Shown here: positions 23,850 to 32,501 of the stretch, piece after piece
Layout of the letters: each line of letters starts with the position of its first letter
How positions within the stretch are numbered: the first letter of the stretch is position 1
Source of the DNA: Mycobacterium gastri
GTDB taxonomy: Bacteria; Actinomycetota; Actinomycetes; Mycobacteriales; Mycobacteriaceae
DNA length: 64,000 nt
Direction: 5' to 3'
NCBI RefSeq assembly: GCF_002102175.1
Contig: NZ_LQOX01000143.1
Span: 1-64,000, forward strand
The notes under the pieces: generated by a model
What the model was told of the DNA's origin: nothing
The model's input: only the letters and a program-made list of their open reading frames with translations
Database searches by the model: none
Position numbers and translations under genes: made by a program

Positions 23850-24786
23850 GGGAAACCTCCCACGAGCGGCGCCGCGTGAGGCGCAGCTGAAGTACGGTCA
23901 ACACCAGCAAGACGGCGAACATCACCCAGGCCAGCGCCGAGGCGTAACCGAATTCCAGGAATCCAAAGGCGTTTTGGAAGAGCATGATGCCTAAGACATA
24001 GGTTCCGGTTTCCGGTCCGCCGTTCGCGCCGGTGAGAACGTAGACCAGATCGAATGCCTGGAACGCGTGGATGATCGAGATGACAACGACGAATGACATG
24101 GCGCCGCGGATCAACGGCACCGTGATCGACACGAACTGGCGTATCTCGCCGGCGCCATCGATTTTGGCTGCCTCGTAGACGGTTTCGGGAACCCCTTGCA
24201 TCGCGGCCAGCAGCACGACGGTGGCAAACGGCACGCTTCGCCACACACTGACCAGGCACAACGAGGCCATGGCCCACCTGGGTTCGATCAGCCATGGGAT
24301 GGGACCGATCCCGACCCAGCCCAGCATGATGTTGAGTAACCCGTTGTTGGTATCGAAGACGAACTGCCAGATCACTGCCATCACCACCGACGAAATAGCC
24401 AACGGTAAGAACGTGATCGTCCGAAAGACGCCGATGCCCTTGACTTTCCGGTTCAGCACGCCCGCGATGGCGAGGCTGATGAGGACGGTCGGCACGACCG
24501 TCCCGACAGTGAAGATCACCGTGTTGCGCACCGCGATGGGAAACAGCGGGTCAGCGGTGAACAGGTTGCGGAAATTCCGCAGACCCACAAACGTTGGCCG
24601 GGCGAACAGGTCCCAGCTCTGAAAGCTCATGTACAGCGAGAACCCGAGCGGGAACACCATGAACACCACGACAGCTGCCAGATTCGGTGCGACGAACAGT
24701 CGCCCGGCCCACGGCCGCCGGCGCCAGCGGCTCGGCCTCTTGTGGCGCGTCGGGGGTACCGGTTCGGGTGTGTCGATCGATGTCAC
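23836..24786 (-). CDS. Sugar ABC transporter permease (MalF-type), Rv2040c homologue
   Basis: A 316-residue permease with a basic cytoplasmic N-terminus (RHKRPSRWRRRPWAGR) and six membrane segments. The EAA loop reads VPETVYEAAKIDGAGEIRQF, then VSITVPLIRGA. It pairs with the MalG-type permease to form the channel. The GTG at 24786 overlaps the stop of the substrate-binding lipoprotein gene (GTGA); the longer open frame upstream is a shadow of that gene. Confidence 0.92.
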   Translation of the reverse strand: MTSIDTPEPVPPTRHKRPSRWRRRPWAGRLFVAPNLAAVVVFMVFPLGFSLYMSFQSWDLFARPTFVGLRNFRNLFTADPLFPIAVRNTVIFTVGTVVPTVLISLAIAGVLNRKVKGIGVFRTITFLPLAISSVVMAVIWQFVFDTNNGLLNIMLGWVGIGPIPWLIEPRWAMASLCLVSVWRSVPFATVVLLAAMQGVPETVYEAAKIDGAGEIRQFVSITVPLIRGAMSFVVVISIIHAFQAFDLVYVLTGANGGPETGTYVLGIMLFQNAFGFLEFGYASALAWVMFAVLLVLTVLQLRLTRRRSWEVSRGLG

Positions 24787-26099
24787 GGACTGCGCAGCAC
24801 CTCGTCGACGGCTCGCGACAGCCCGGTCAGCGATGTCGCCGGGCGCGATCCCCGTAGCACCGGTCCGAAGGTGCGTTCCATCAGGGCGTAGACCTTCGGC
24901 CACGCCGGGGTGATGGGCAGGCCCTGGGAATGGCTCGGTCCTCCGGTGAGTACGGCGAGGTTGTCAACCCTACTGTGTGCTTTGGCGAATCCAGCGGAGT
25001 TGATCGCGGACCACACCACCGGCACGAAAAGGTTGGTTTCGCCGATCAACGCCTGACCGATGGGTCCGGTTGCGAACTTGATGAACTCCCATGCCTGCTC
25101 TGGGCGCCGACTGCTCGCCGCGATGGCCAGTCCGGTGGCGCCGATATTGGAGCAGGGCGCGTGGCCCCGCGGGCCTAACGGCAGCGTGGTCACATTGAAA
25201 TCCAAGCCGTCGGCGCGGTCGAAAGTCTGGTAGCGCCAGTGCCCGCCCAAGGCCATCGCCGCCTTGCCTCGCGAGAACAACTCCGGCGTGGCCGTCGACT
25301 GCAGCTCGGATGCGGTGGGCGCCACCTGGTGCTTGTTGGTCAGGTCGGCGTAGAACTGGACGGCTTCGATGAAGGCGGCATTGTCGATGTTGAGGTGCGC
25401 CGGGTTCGTTCTCGGCGAAGACCACGGCACGCCGTTGTTCATGGCGAACAGCCCCGCGGAGATGGCTGGGACAAAGGTGTCGACGAACCCCCACTGCTTG
25501 ACCCGTCCCGCGGCATCGTGCTGGGTGAGCGCGCGAGCCGCGTCGAGGAATTCGGCAAAACTCCACGGCTGCTCCCAGCTCGTGGGTGGTGGCCGAATGC
25601 CGGCGTCGGCGAAAAGCCGCTTGTTGTAGTACAGGTAGTTTCCCGACCATTGCTCCGGAAGGGCGTATTGGCCGCCGTTATAGGTGAACGTCTCATACAG
25701 TGGCCCAATGCCATCCGACGACAGCTCGGCGGCAAAACTGGGATCCCGCGCCAGCATGGTGTTCAGGTCCAGGAACACACCCCGGTCAGCCAATCCGGCG
25801 TAGCTCAACTCCCACGCCATCAGCACATCGGGACACTTGCCGCCGGCGCAGAACGTCGATATTTGCTGCAGGGGGCCGGGTCCGGACAGCAAAGCCCGCA
25901 CCTTGATGTCGGGGTGCCGGCGGCAAAACTCATCGACGATGCGCATCCGGGCGTCCGCTTCGTCGGGATTGGCGGCGAAGAAGAAAGTCAAGGCGTCGTC
26001 GTCGGAGGCGCAGCCGGCGGACCACGGTGCCAATGACGCCACGGTGAGTGCGCCGGCGCCCCGCAACAGGCTGCGCCGTAGGAACGGCTTGTCGAACAT
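24783..26099 (-). CDS. Sugar-binding lipoprotein of an ABC importer, Rv2041c homologue
   Basis: A 438-residue extracytoplasmic solute-binding protein, the first gene of the importer operon. The N-terminus starts with a twin-arginine-like basic stretch (FLRRSLLRGAGALTVASLAP), then a lipobox-type cysteine (WSAGC), so it is likely a lipid-anchored protein. The body has the family-1 binding-protein plan (FFFAANPDEADARMRIVDEF; GKAAMALGGHWRYQTF; AWEFIKFATGP). The ATG at 26099 removes an 18-residue extension present in the open frame. The ligand is unknown, presumably a sugar. Confidence 0.92.
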   Translation of the reverse strand: MFDKPFLRRSLLRGAGALTVASLAPWSAGCASDDDALTFFFAANPDEADARMRIVDEFCRRHPDIKVRALLSGPGPLQQISTFCAGGKCPDVLMAWELSYAGLADRGVFLDLNTMLARDPSFAAELSSDGIGPLYETFTYNGGQYALPEQWSGNYLYYNKRLFADAGIRPPPTSWEQPWSFAEFLDAARALTQHDAAGRVKQWGFVDTFVPAISAGLFAMNNGVPWSSPRTNPAHLNIDNAAFIEAVQFYADLTNKHQVAPTASELQSTATPELFSRGKAAMALGGHWRYQTFDRADGLDFNVTTLPLGPRGHAPCSNIGATGLAIAASSRRPEQAWEFIKFATGPIGQALIGETNLFVPVVWSAINSAGFAKAHSRVDNLAVLTGGPSHSQGLPITPAWPKVYALMERTFGPVLRGSRPATSLTGLSRAVDEVLRSP

Positions 26100-26336
26100 G
26101 CTGCTCCCGGATCTGGGCCTCGACTCCGGTGCCGACTGTATGCCATTTGGCACGTGATACTTCGTGGTATTCCCGGGATGGCTAACTCGGCAACGCTAAG
26201 GCGGCATGCTCGGCATCGGGGGTGATGTCGATCGTCCGGATTCGGGTTGTGCACTTCGAAGTCGATCTGCAGGTACACCTGGCCTCGGCCGGCCGCGCGA
26301 TCGCGATGCCGGGCGTATGTGCAGCCGCCGATCTCC
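26100..26336. other. Intergenic region upstream of the importer operon
   Basis: A 237-base gap between the MFS stop and the importer start, both on the minus strand. It must hold the importer promoter; I find no distinct operator and no gene. Confidence 0.4.
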
Positions 26337-27824
26337 TTACTGCGCAGGCCGTTTCGGAAGACGCGCGACCACTGGAACGGCGATAAGGACCAGGGTGGCG
26401 GCTGCCACAGCGAAGGCGAGGTGGTAACCGGTCAGCGACAAGCCACCATCAGCAGTCACAGCCGTGGATTGGGCGATTCCGGCGAGGACAGTGGGGCCGA
26501 TAGCGCTGCCGATCTGCAAAGCAGTGACGGTGATGGCAGACGCCATACCGTGCGCAGCATCCGGCACATCCTGTAGACCGATGGCTATGACGGCCGGAAA
26601 CGTCAGGCCTTGTCCGATACCGGTGATAATCAGGCCGGCGAGGATACCGCCGAGGTAGGGGCTGTGCGTCTCGGCGGTGCACCATAACAGGACACCGCCG
26701 GCGGTCAGTGGAATACCCAACGTCAGCAGCACACGGGGACCGCGGGTTTTCATCAACCGGCCAGCCAATAGGGCGGTGGCCGACACGGCAAGGCTGACCG
26801 GAAGAATCGCCAGCCCCGACGATGCGGCCGACATGCCGCGCACCTGTTGCAGGTAGAGCGGAAGCAAAAACAGTGAACCGGTGACACAAAAGAAGAACAC
26901 GCACGCCGCCACGGCCGCGGTGCGCACCGAACCCAAGCGCAGCATCGCCGGGTCCAGCAGACTAGCTTGCTCGCCGTCTGCGCGGCTGCGACGCCACCAC
27001 AGGTATCCCGCGCTCGCGGCGATAACGAGCATTGCAGCAGCGAGCCCAGCGCCGTTATCGCGCGATGCCATGTCGGCGGCCAGGATGACCAGCGTGATCG
27101 CTGTGACCAGTGCGCCCGCCCCGACACGATCCACACGCTGTTGGCATTGACGTGCGGTGACCGGAAGCCACCGCAGCGCAGCCGCAGCGGTGAGCATGGC
27201 CACCAGCACCTGCAGAGCAAAAACCCACCGCCACCCCAGCGCGGTGGTGATCAGACCGCCGACCACCAGACCGGCCGCGTAGCATCCGGCCTGCGCCGAA
27301 GAGAACACGCCCAGGGCGCGTGAACGCATCGGGTCGTCCGGATACACCGACGTCAGCAGGGCGGTGGCCGCCGGCATCGTGATCGCCGCGCCGATTCCCT
27401 GCAATATTCGCCCGACCAGGATCAGCCAGAACACCGGCGCGGTGAACGCGAGCACACCACCGGCAGCGATCATCGCCAAACCCCAAACCAAAACCTGCCG
27501 GCGGCGCAGCCGATCGGCCATCGCACCCCCACATAGCAGCAAACCGGCAAATGCCAGTGCATAGCCGCTGACCGCCCACGACAGGGTCTGCGCAGACGTG
27601 CCGAACTGCGCCCCCATCGACGGCAGAGCACTGTTGAGGATCGCCACCCCACCGGCGTCCAGCCCGGCCGCCGTGCTTAGCACTACCAGCGGCAAATACC
27701 GCCGCAGTCGGCTGCATCGGCTGCTAACCTCAGCGCGACCGACAACCCAGGATGTCGGCCCCAACGCGCTCGAGTCCAAAGACGACGAGACCGACGGCAC
27801 TGGATGGCAGGTAGGGGTAGTCAC
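26337..27824 (-). CDS. MFS drug/proton antiporter, DHA2 (EmrB/QacA-like) family
   Basis: A 495-residue transporter with 14 hydrophobic segments. Motif A (GGAMADRLRRRQVLVWGLAM), the DHA2-type start (LDAGGVAILNSALPSMGAQF, then LSWAVSGYALAFAGLLL) and motif C (GVFSSAQAGCYAAGLVVGGL, giving a glycine-rich antiporter helix) are visible. It should export drugs or lipophilic molecules using the proton gradient. GTG at 27824 follows AGGAG. It is divergent from an XRE regulator, which probably controls it. The pair falls in a block absent from the M. tuberculosis gene order. Confidence 0.88.
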   Translation of the reverse strand: MTTPTCHPVPSVSSSLDSSALGPTSWVVGRAEVSSRCSRLRRYLPLVVLSTAAGLDAGGVAILNSALPSMGAQFGTSAQTLSWAVSGYALAFAGLLLCGGAMADRLRRRQVLVWGLAMIAAGGVLAFTAPVFWLILVGRILQGIGAAITMPAATALLTSVYPDDPMRSRALGVFSSAQAGCYAAGLVVGGLITTALGWRWVFALQVLVAMLTAAAALRWLPVTARQCQQRVDRVGAGALVTAITLVILAADMASRDNGAGLAAAMLVIAASAGYLWWRRSRADGEQASLLDPAMLRLGSVRTAAVAACVFFFCVTGSLFLLPLYLQQVRGMSAASSGLAILPVSLAVSATALLAGRLMKTRGPRVLLTLGIPLTAGGVLLWCTAETHSPYLGGILAGLIITGIGQGLTFPAVIAIGLQDVPDAAHGMASAITVTALQIGSAIGPTVLAGIAQSTAVTADGGLSLTGYHLAFAVAAATLVLIAVPVVARLPKRPAQ

Positions 27825-28011
27825 ACATAGCTCCTAGGTTCAATGGCGGGAAGCTGGCACAAAACACCCGAGCACAACGGGTCCAAGCCGCATCTGCAGC
27901 CAGTCTGATCCCAGCTGCACACCACGACCAGACACCGCTTGGGGCGAGTACTGCTGAAGCTTGCTCTGCCAGGGCCACCCTGGCCACGAACGGCCGACAA
28001 TAATCGAGGGC

Positions 28012-28887
28012 ATGTCAGCGACTGCACCAGTTTCCGACCTGGCCCACTTCCTACGCTCACGCCGGGCCGGTCTGGCGCCCGAGGTTGTCGGGCTGCCCCG
28101 CACCGGCAGCCGGCGACTCTACGGGCTGCGCAGGGCCGAAGTCGCCGCACTGGCCGGCATCAGCCCCGAGTACTACACCCGCCTGGAGCAAGGTCGCCAA
28201 CGCCGCCCTTCCCCGGAAGTCCTCGACGCGCTGGCCACCGCGATGCGGCTCGATGAAGACAGTCGCCGACATCTGCACCACCTTGCCGCCGGCGGCGCCC
28301 ACCAAGCCAACGACCGGGCACCGGTCGACCCGCCGACGGTGCCAAAAGCCACCTTGCGCCTGCTTAGATCGCTTTCCGTTTGGCCCGCGCACGTAGTCAC
28401 ACCGATGCGCGACATCCTGGCCTGGAACGACGCCGCGGCCTGGCTTCACGTCGACTTCGCATCCCTGCCGACCCGATATCGCAATTTCGCCTGGTTCGCG
28501 TTCTGCGATCCACGCGCCCCCGACCTGTTCGCCGATTGGCACGCGGTAGCACACAGCAACGTCAATCGGCTACGCCACGCACTCGCAGCCGATCCGCACA
28601 ACGAACGCGGCCGCCAGCTCGTGGCCGAACTAGCCTCACAAAGCAGCCAGTTCAAGGCGATGTGGGACAAGCACGACGTACGAGGGCCCCACACCGGAAG
28701 CAAAACATTCCTTCACCCCCAAGCCGGCCCTCTTCAACTGGACTACACCGCCTACGTGATCCCCGGCCGGCACGCACTCGAACTCGTCGTACTGACCACA
28801 GACGAGAATTCTCCGACGTACGCAGCACTCACCACCGCAGCCAGCCAGCGCCGAGATCGTGTTATCGCGCACCCGCAATGGGATTGA
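28012..28887 (+). CDS. XRE-family regulator with MmyB-like ligand-binding domain
   Basis: A 291-residue regulator. The N-terminal helix-turn-helix reads YGLRRAEVAALAGISPEYYT, then RLEQGRQRRPSPEVLDALA (about residues 35-75). The C-terminal ~190 residues have the MmyB-like pattern WNDAAAWLHVDFASLP and FADWHAVAHSNVNRLRHAL, thought to bind a small lipophilic ligand in actinobacterial relatives. It is divergent from the MFS exporter with a 187-base gap, so regulation of that exporter is the simplest inference. An IS256-family fragment begins at its 3' end. Confidence 0.87.
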   Translation: MSATAPVSDLAHFLRSRRAGLAPEVVGLPRTGSRRLYGLRRAEVAALAGISPEYYTRLEQGRQRRPSPEVLDALATAMRLDEDSRRHLHHLAAGGAHQANDRAPVDPPTVPKATLRLLRSLSVWPAHVVTPMRDILAWNDAAAWLHVDFASLPTRYRNFAWFAFCDPRAPDLFADWHAVAHSNVNRLRHALAADPHNERGRQLVAELASQSSQFKAMWDKHDVRGPHTGSKTFLHPQAGPLQLDYTAYVIPGRHALELVVLTTDENSPTYAALTTAASQRRDRVIAHPQWD

Positions 28888-29225
28888 CGACTGGTGAGGT
28901 CGCCGCGCACTTTGCCGACGTTTACGGGGCGACGGTGTCGACGGACACTATCTCGCGGATCACCGACAAGTTATCGGTGAGATGGCCGAGTGGTGCAACC
29001 GGCCGTTGTAGTCGGTGTATCCGGCGGTCGTCGACGCCATCCGTGTGAAGATCCGCGACGGGCAGGTCACCAATCGAGCCATCGACCTTCCCCGTCGGGG
29101 ACACCTGCGCCGGGGAACGCGACATTCTCGGGTTTTGGGCCGTCGATGGGGCTGAAGGTGCGAAGTTCTGGCTGGCGGTGCTGACTGGCGTGCCCTCAAC
29201 TTTCCGGACTGCGAACCAAATAAGA
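28876..29225 (+). mobile_element. IS256-family transposase remnant
   Basis: Broken coding sequence. The first frame reads GLTTGEVAAHFADVYGATVS, then TDTISRITDKL. After a frameshift come EMAEWCNRPL, a TAG stop, and AIRVKIRDGQVTNRA. A third segment reads DILGFWAVDGAEGAKFWLAV. These match successive conserved parts of IS256-type transposases around the first catalytic aspartates. Both ends of the element are missing and several reading-frame breaks are present, so it is inactive. It directly abuts the end of the XRE gene. Confidence 0.85.
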
Positions 29226-29275
29226 TCCGATCCGGAAAGGATGGGCTGAACATTGCGGCGCAACCGACGGCTGGA

Positions 29276-30553
29276 TCAACCATTGCCGACTCTCGAGGCC
29301 GAGGTTCCCGCCGCCAACTCCTGCAATTCCTCCGGCATCTCGTCGGAGTCGTAACCGGGACCGGCGTCGACGGTCAGGTCGTCCTCGGTGAGCTGTGTGG
29401 CGTTCTTGCCGCCCAGATATTGGGTGAGCCCGGACTTTTCGTAGTGGGTCTTGATCCGATCGCTCATCAGCCCGATGTATTCGAGGTTGGGAATGAGCCG
29501 CTCGAACATGATGCTGCGGAACTTGACCATGCTGGGCGAGTCCAGCATCTGTTCGTCCCAGACCTTGAGCGGCACCTTGTGGGAGAACCACTCTTCGTAC
29601 ACCTCGTGCATCAGGAACCGGTTACGCATCAGCAGCGCCACCTCATAGACCCAGTCTTCGCGTTCGCGGCGCTCCTTCTCCGAGATGTTCTGGGTGATGT
29701 GGTCGCGCAACGCCAGCACACCGTAGTGCACATGGCGGGCTTCGTCCTGGATCACCATCTTGAGCAGTTGCTTGAGCAGCGGCTCGCGCGTCTGCTGGAA
29801 AATAGTGGTGAACGCGCCGAGCGCCAGGCCCTCGATCATGATCTGCATACCGAGAAACTTGAAATCCCAACGGCCGTCGGTCATCAGCTCGTCGATGAGC
29901 ACGAACAGGTTGTCGTTGACGGTGTAGATCTTCTCGAGCTTGGTGTCGAGGTAGCGCAGGAAGACCTCGAGGTGCCGGCCCTCGTCCATCACCTGGGTTG
30001 CCCCGTAGAGCTTGGCGTCGGTCCAGTGCACGCACTCGGTCACCTGAGCCGAAGCGAACAGGGCGCCCTGCTCGCCGTGCATGAACTGGCTGAGCAGCCA
30101 TGCCGCGATGTCCCATGTCAACTTGCGCTCCTCCAGCGCCGTCAGTTTGACGCCGAACCCCTCGATTTCGTTGAACGGCACGAAGCTGCGCGGCAGGATC
30201 TGCGCATTCGGGTTGTCGGGGGTGACGTCGAGTTCCCAGGGCAGGTCGGCGTCACCGTCCCACTGCTTGGACACCGCGCGACGGTACAGGTCATACATCT
30301 CGGCGAAGTCGCTTTGGTAGTTGAGCCGGAAGTGCGCGCTGTGGTGGGCAGGCATGTCCACGTGGTCGCCGCGCTTGCCTTTGCCCAGCACCAGTCCCCG
30401 CACCGCCGAAGGCGCCATGGAGACGGCAACTTTCGGGTTCTGCACCGACAGCATCAACCCGACACTGTCGAGGGTCTGGTGAATCTTGTTCTGCGCCTTG
30501 ATCGGTAGGCCGCGCACCATCGATTCCACCGAAGTCTTCACTGTCGAAGTCAT
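29276..30553 (-). CDS. Ferritin-like diiron protein, probable oxygenase
   Basis: A 425-residue protein with a ferritin-like four-helix core. Two E...DExRH motifs are visible: GEQ in FMHGEQGALF with DEGRH in VMDEGRHLEVF, and EG in MIEGLALGAF with DEARH in IQDEARHVHYGV. These supply the carboxylate and histidine ligands of a dinuclear iron site, as in R2-type oxygenases and acyl-carrier desaturases. The ATG at 30553 follows AGGAGG by six bases. It is encoded ten bases after a ferredoxin-type reductase, its likely electron donor. I do not recognise a named substrate. Confidence 0.82.
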   Translation of the reverse strand: MTSTVKTSVESMVRGLPIKAQNKIHQTLDSVGLMLSVQNPKVAVSMAPSAVRGLVLGKGKRGDHVDMPAHHSAHFRLNYQSDFAEMYDLYRRAVSKQWDGDADLPWELDVTPDNPNAQILPRSFVPFNEIEGFGVKLTALEERKLTWDIAAWLLSQFMHGEQGALFASAQVTECVHWTDAKLYGATQVMDEGRHLEVFLRYLDTKLEKIYTVNDNLFVLIDELMTDGRWDFKFLGMQIMIEGLALGAFTTIFQQTREPLLKQLLKMVIQDEARHVHYGVLALRDHITQNISEKERREREDWVYEVALLMRNRFLMHEVYEEWFSHKVPLKVWDEQMLDSPSMVKFRSIMFERLIPNLEYIGLMSDRIKTHYEKSGLTQYLGGKNATQLTEDDLTVDAGPGYDSDEMPEELQELAAGTSASRVGNG

Positions 30554-30569
30554 CTCCAACCTCCTGGGG

Positions 30570-31694
30570 TTATGCGTCGAGGACGACGCTTTCTTGGGCG
30601 TATGCCGAACAGCTGAGGATGTAGCCGTCGGATCGTTCCCGGTCGCTCAGGCAGTTCGGTTCGTCGACCGTCACCGCGCCGCTGATCACTTTGAGCTTGC
30701 ATGCGGCGCAACCGCCGACAGTGCAACTGAAGTCGAGCTTCACTCCGCTGCGCAGACCCGCCTCCAGAATCGTCTCGCCCGGCTGTTGGGTGACCGTGCG
30801 ACCGGTAATGCGGAACTCCAGATCGTGCGGTTCGGTCGGCAGCGTGCGAGTGTGCTGGGGCGCTGCGTAGAACCGTTCCCGATGGATGCGACCGGCGTCG
30901 ACGGCACCGCTCGTCAACGCAGCGGTGGTTGCGTCCATCAATTCCGGTGGGCCGCAAAGAAACACCTGTGCATCCAGGCTTGGCGCCAATAACGCGGCGG
31001 CACGCTCGCCGGTTAGCCGTCCGGTCTCGCCCGGCCATGCCGACGCGGGCTGCGAGAGCACGTGCACCACCCGCAGCTGCGGATAGTTGGCGGCCAATGC
31101 TGACAGCCGCCGCGCGAAGATGATCTCGCTTTGCCGGCGCGACGCGTACACCAGCGAGATCTCGCGTTCGGGCGACTGTCGCAGTGCGGTTTCGATCATG
31201 CCGATCACCGGCGTGATGCCGCTGCCGGCAGCCAGAAACGCCAGCGGCACCGCGTCATTTTCGTCAACGCCGGGAAGGACGAAATCACCCGATGGTCCAA
31301 GCACCGTGTACTCGTATCCGGCAGCGACGTCGCGGTGCACGAAGCCTGACACGACCCCGCCGTCGATCACCTTGACGGTGCAGGCCAGTCGATCGCCCTC
31401 GGCGGCGCTAATCGAATAGGCGCGCTTTACGGTCACGCCATCGATGGCGAAGCAGTGCGTCAGGTATTGCCCGGCGCGGAACTCGACCGGCCGCCCGTCG
31501 GTGACTTCCAGCACCAGTGTCACCGCATCGTCGGTCTCGCGAATCACCTCGACAACCCGAACGCTGCGCCGCGCCGACGCCGTCCCCGACTGCCCCCACC
31601 GCCGAGACGGGCCGTCGGGCCGTGGCAGGACAACCGGATTGGACTTCCTCGGGCGGAAAAGGGTAACTCGCGGCATGGTGGGAAGGCTCGGCAT
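30570..31694 (-). CDS. Ferredoxin-NAD(P)H reductase with C-terminal 2Fe-2S domain
   Basis: A 374-residue flavoprotein of the PaaE/KshB type. The FAD-binding motif is RAYSISAA (family pattern RxYS), the NAD(P)H domain has LAFLAAGSGITPVIGMI, and the C-terminal plant-type ferredoxin holds CTVGGCAAC plus a distal cysteine in DEPNC. It moves electrons from NAD(P)H to an oxygenase, here surely the adjacent diiron protein. The ATG at 31694 follows AGGGGA; an upstream start at 31736 would run through the operator-like dyads. It is divergent from a TetR gene. Confidence 0.9.
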   Translation of the reverse strand: MPSLPTMPRVTLFRPRKSNPVVLPRPDGPSRRWGQSGTASARRSVRVVEVIRETDDAVTLVLEVTDGRPVEFRAGQYLTHCFAIDGVTVKRAYSISAAEGDRLACTVKVIDGGVVSGFVHRDVAAGYEYTVLGPSGDFVLPGVDENDAVPLAFLAAGSGITPVIGMIETALRQSPEREISLVYASRRQSEIIFARRLSALAANYPQLRVVHVLSQPASAWPGETGRLTGERAAALLAPSLDAQVFLCGPPELMDATTAALTSGAVDAGRIHRERFYAAPQHTRTLPTEPHDLEFRITGRTVTQQPGETILEAGLRSGVKLDFSCTVGGCAACKLKVISGAVTVDEPNCLSDRERSDGYILSCSAYAQESVVLDA

Positions 31695-31715
31695 CGGGTC
31701 CCCTGCCACAAAGTA

Positions 31716-31751
31716 GGAACTGGATAGTTCCGACAATGTTGACAGGTGTCA
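31716..31751. promoter_or_regulatory. Two dyads between the diiron/reductase operon and the TetR gene
   Basis: GGAACT at 31716-31721 and AGTTCC at 31726-31731 form an inverted repeat with a four-base centre. TGACA at 31740-31744 and TGTCA at 31747-31751 form a second with a two-base centre. They lie between the divergent reductase and TetR starts, where a TetR operator is expected. Confidence 0.5.
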
Positions 31752-31848
31752 TGTTTTGGCCGTAGGGCCGAAAGTCCCTAATCCAACCGGATCGGTCCGA
31801 GCAGCTCCAAACAGCATGGGCGGCACGACGCTGTGCCAAGATAACGTC

Positions 31849-32478
31849 GTGATCCCGGTCGTGAGACCATTTCGCGGCGTCAGCGCAGAGGAGCGACGCG
31901 ACCTGCGGCGAAAGCAATTGCTCGACGGGTGCCTCGAAGTTGCCGGTACCGCCGGGATGGCGGCAACGACCATCGATGCGGTCAGTCGGCAGGCCGGCCT
32001 GTCGAAGCGGTACTTTTATGAAAGCTTCCGGACCCGCGACGAGCTTTTCGTGGCCCTGGCGCAGCGTCTGCTGGCCGAAATCAGCAGCGGCGTCCTCGAC
32101 TCGATGACCGATTCGGCCACCGAACTGATCGATCGCGCGCGGATGGGCATCGGCCGGGTGATCACCGTGCTGACCGATGATCCGCGCAAGGCGCGGTTGT
32201 TCACCGAGCTGATCGGCAGCGAACTGCTCAAGGACACCGTCGGCGGGGCCGAGCACGAACTTGCCGAGCTGCTCACCCAGCTGTTGCTCGCCGGAACCGG
32301 CAGCGACCAGAGCCAGTACCATCGCCTGCGGCTCGCCACCCTCGTGATCGTGGCCGGTACTGCCAAGGCCGTCACCAGTTGGCTCGACGGCAAGCTCACC
32401 GTATCCCGAGACGACCTCATCGAGGAGGTGGCCCAGATGTCGGTCGCCGCGGCACACACGGTGCGCAGCGATCTGTGA
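31849..32478 (+). CDS. TetR-family regulator of the diiron oxygenase pair
   Basis: A 209-residue TetR protein: RRKQLLDGCLEVAGTAGMAA, then TTIDAVSRQAGLSKRYFYES is the DNA-binding region, with the typical F-Y motif. The C-terminal part is helical and should bind a lipophilic ligand. The start is uncertain; GTG at 31849 puts VVRPFRGVSAEERRDLRR at the N-terminus, while ATG at 31816 would add eleven residues. It is divergent from the reductase/diiron operon, with two dyads in between, so it probably represses that operon and itself. Confidence 0.84.
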   Translation: MIPVVRPFRGVSAEERRDLRRKQLLDGCLEVAGTAGMAATTIDAVSRQAGLSKRYFYESFRTRDELFVALAQRLLAEISSGVLDSMTDSATELIDRARMGIGRVITVLTDDPRKARLFTELIGSELLKDTVGGAEHELAELLTQLLLAGTGSDQSQYHRLRLATLVIVAGTAKAVTSWLDGKLTVSRDDLIEEVAQMSVAAAHTVRSDL

Positions 32479-32501
32479 CAGCTACCGTGGGCCTAACCGA
32501 A

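Noticed and set aside
29420..30508. 362-codon plus-strand frame opposite the diiron gene
   Set aside because: The minus strand has clear iron-binding motifs and a good ribosome binding site; the antisense frame has no family motifs.
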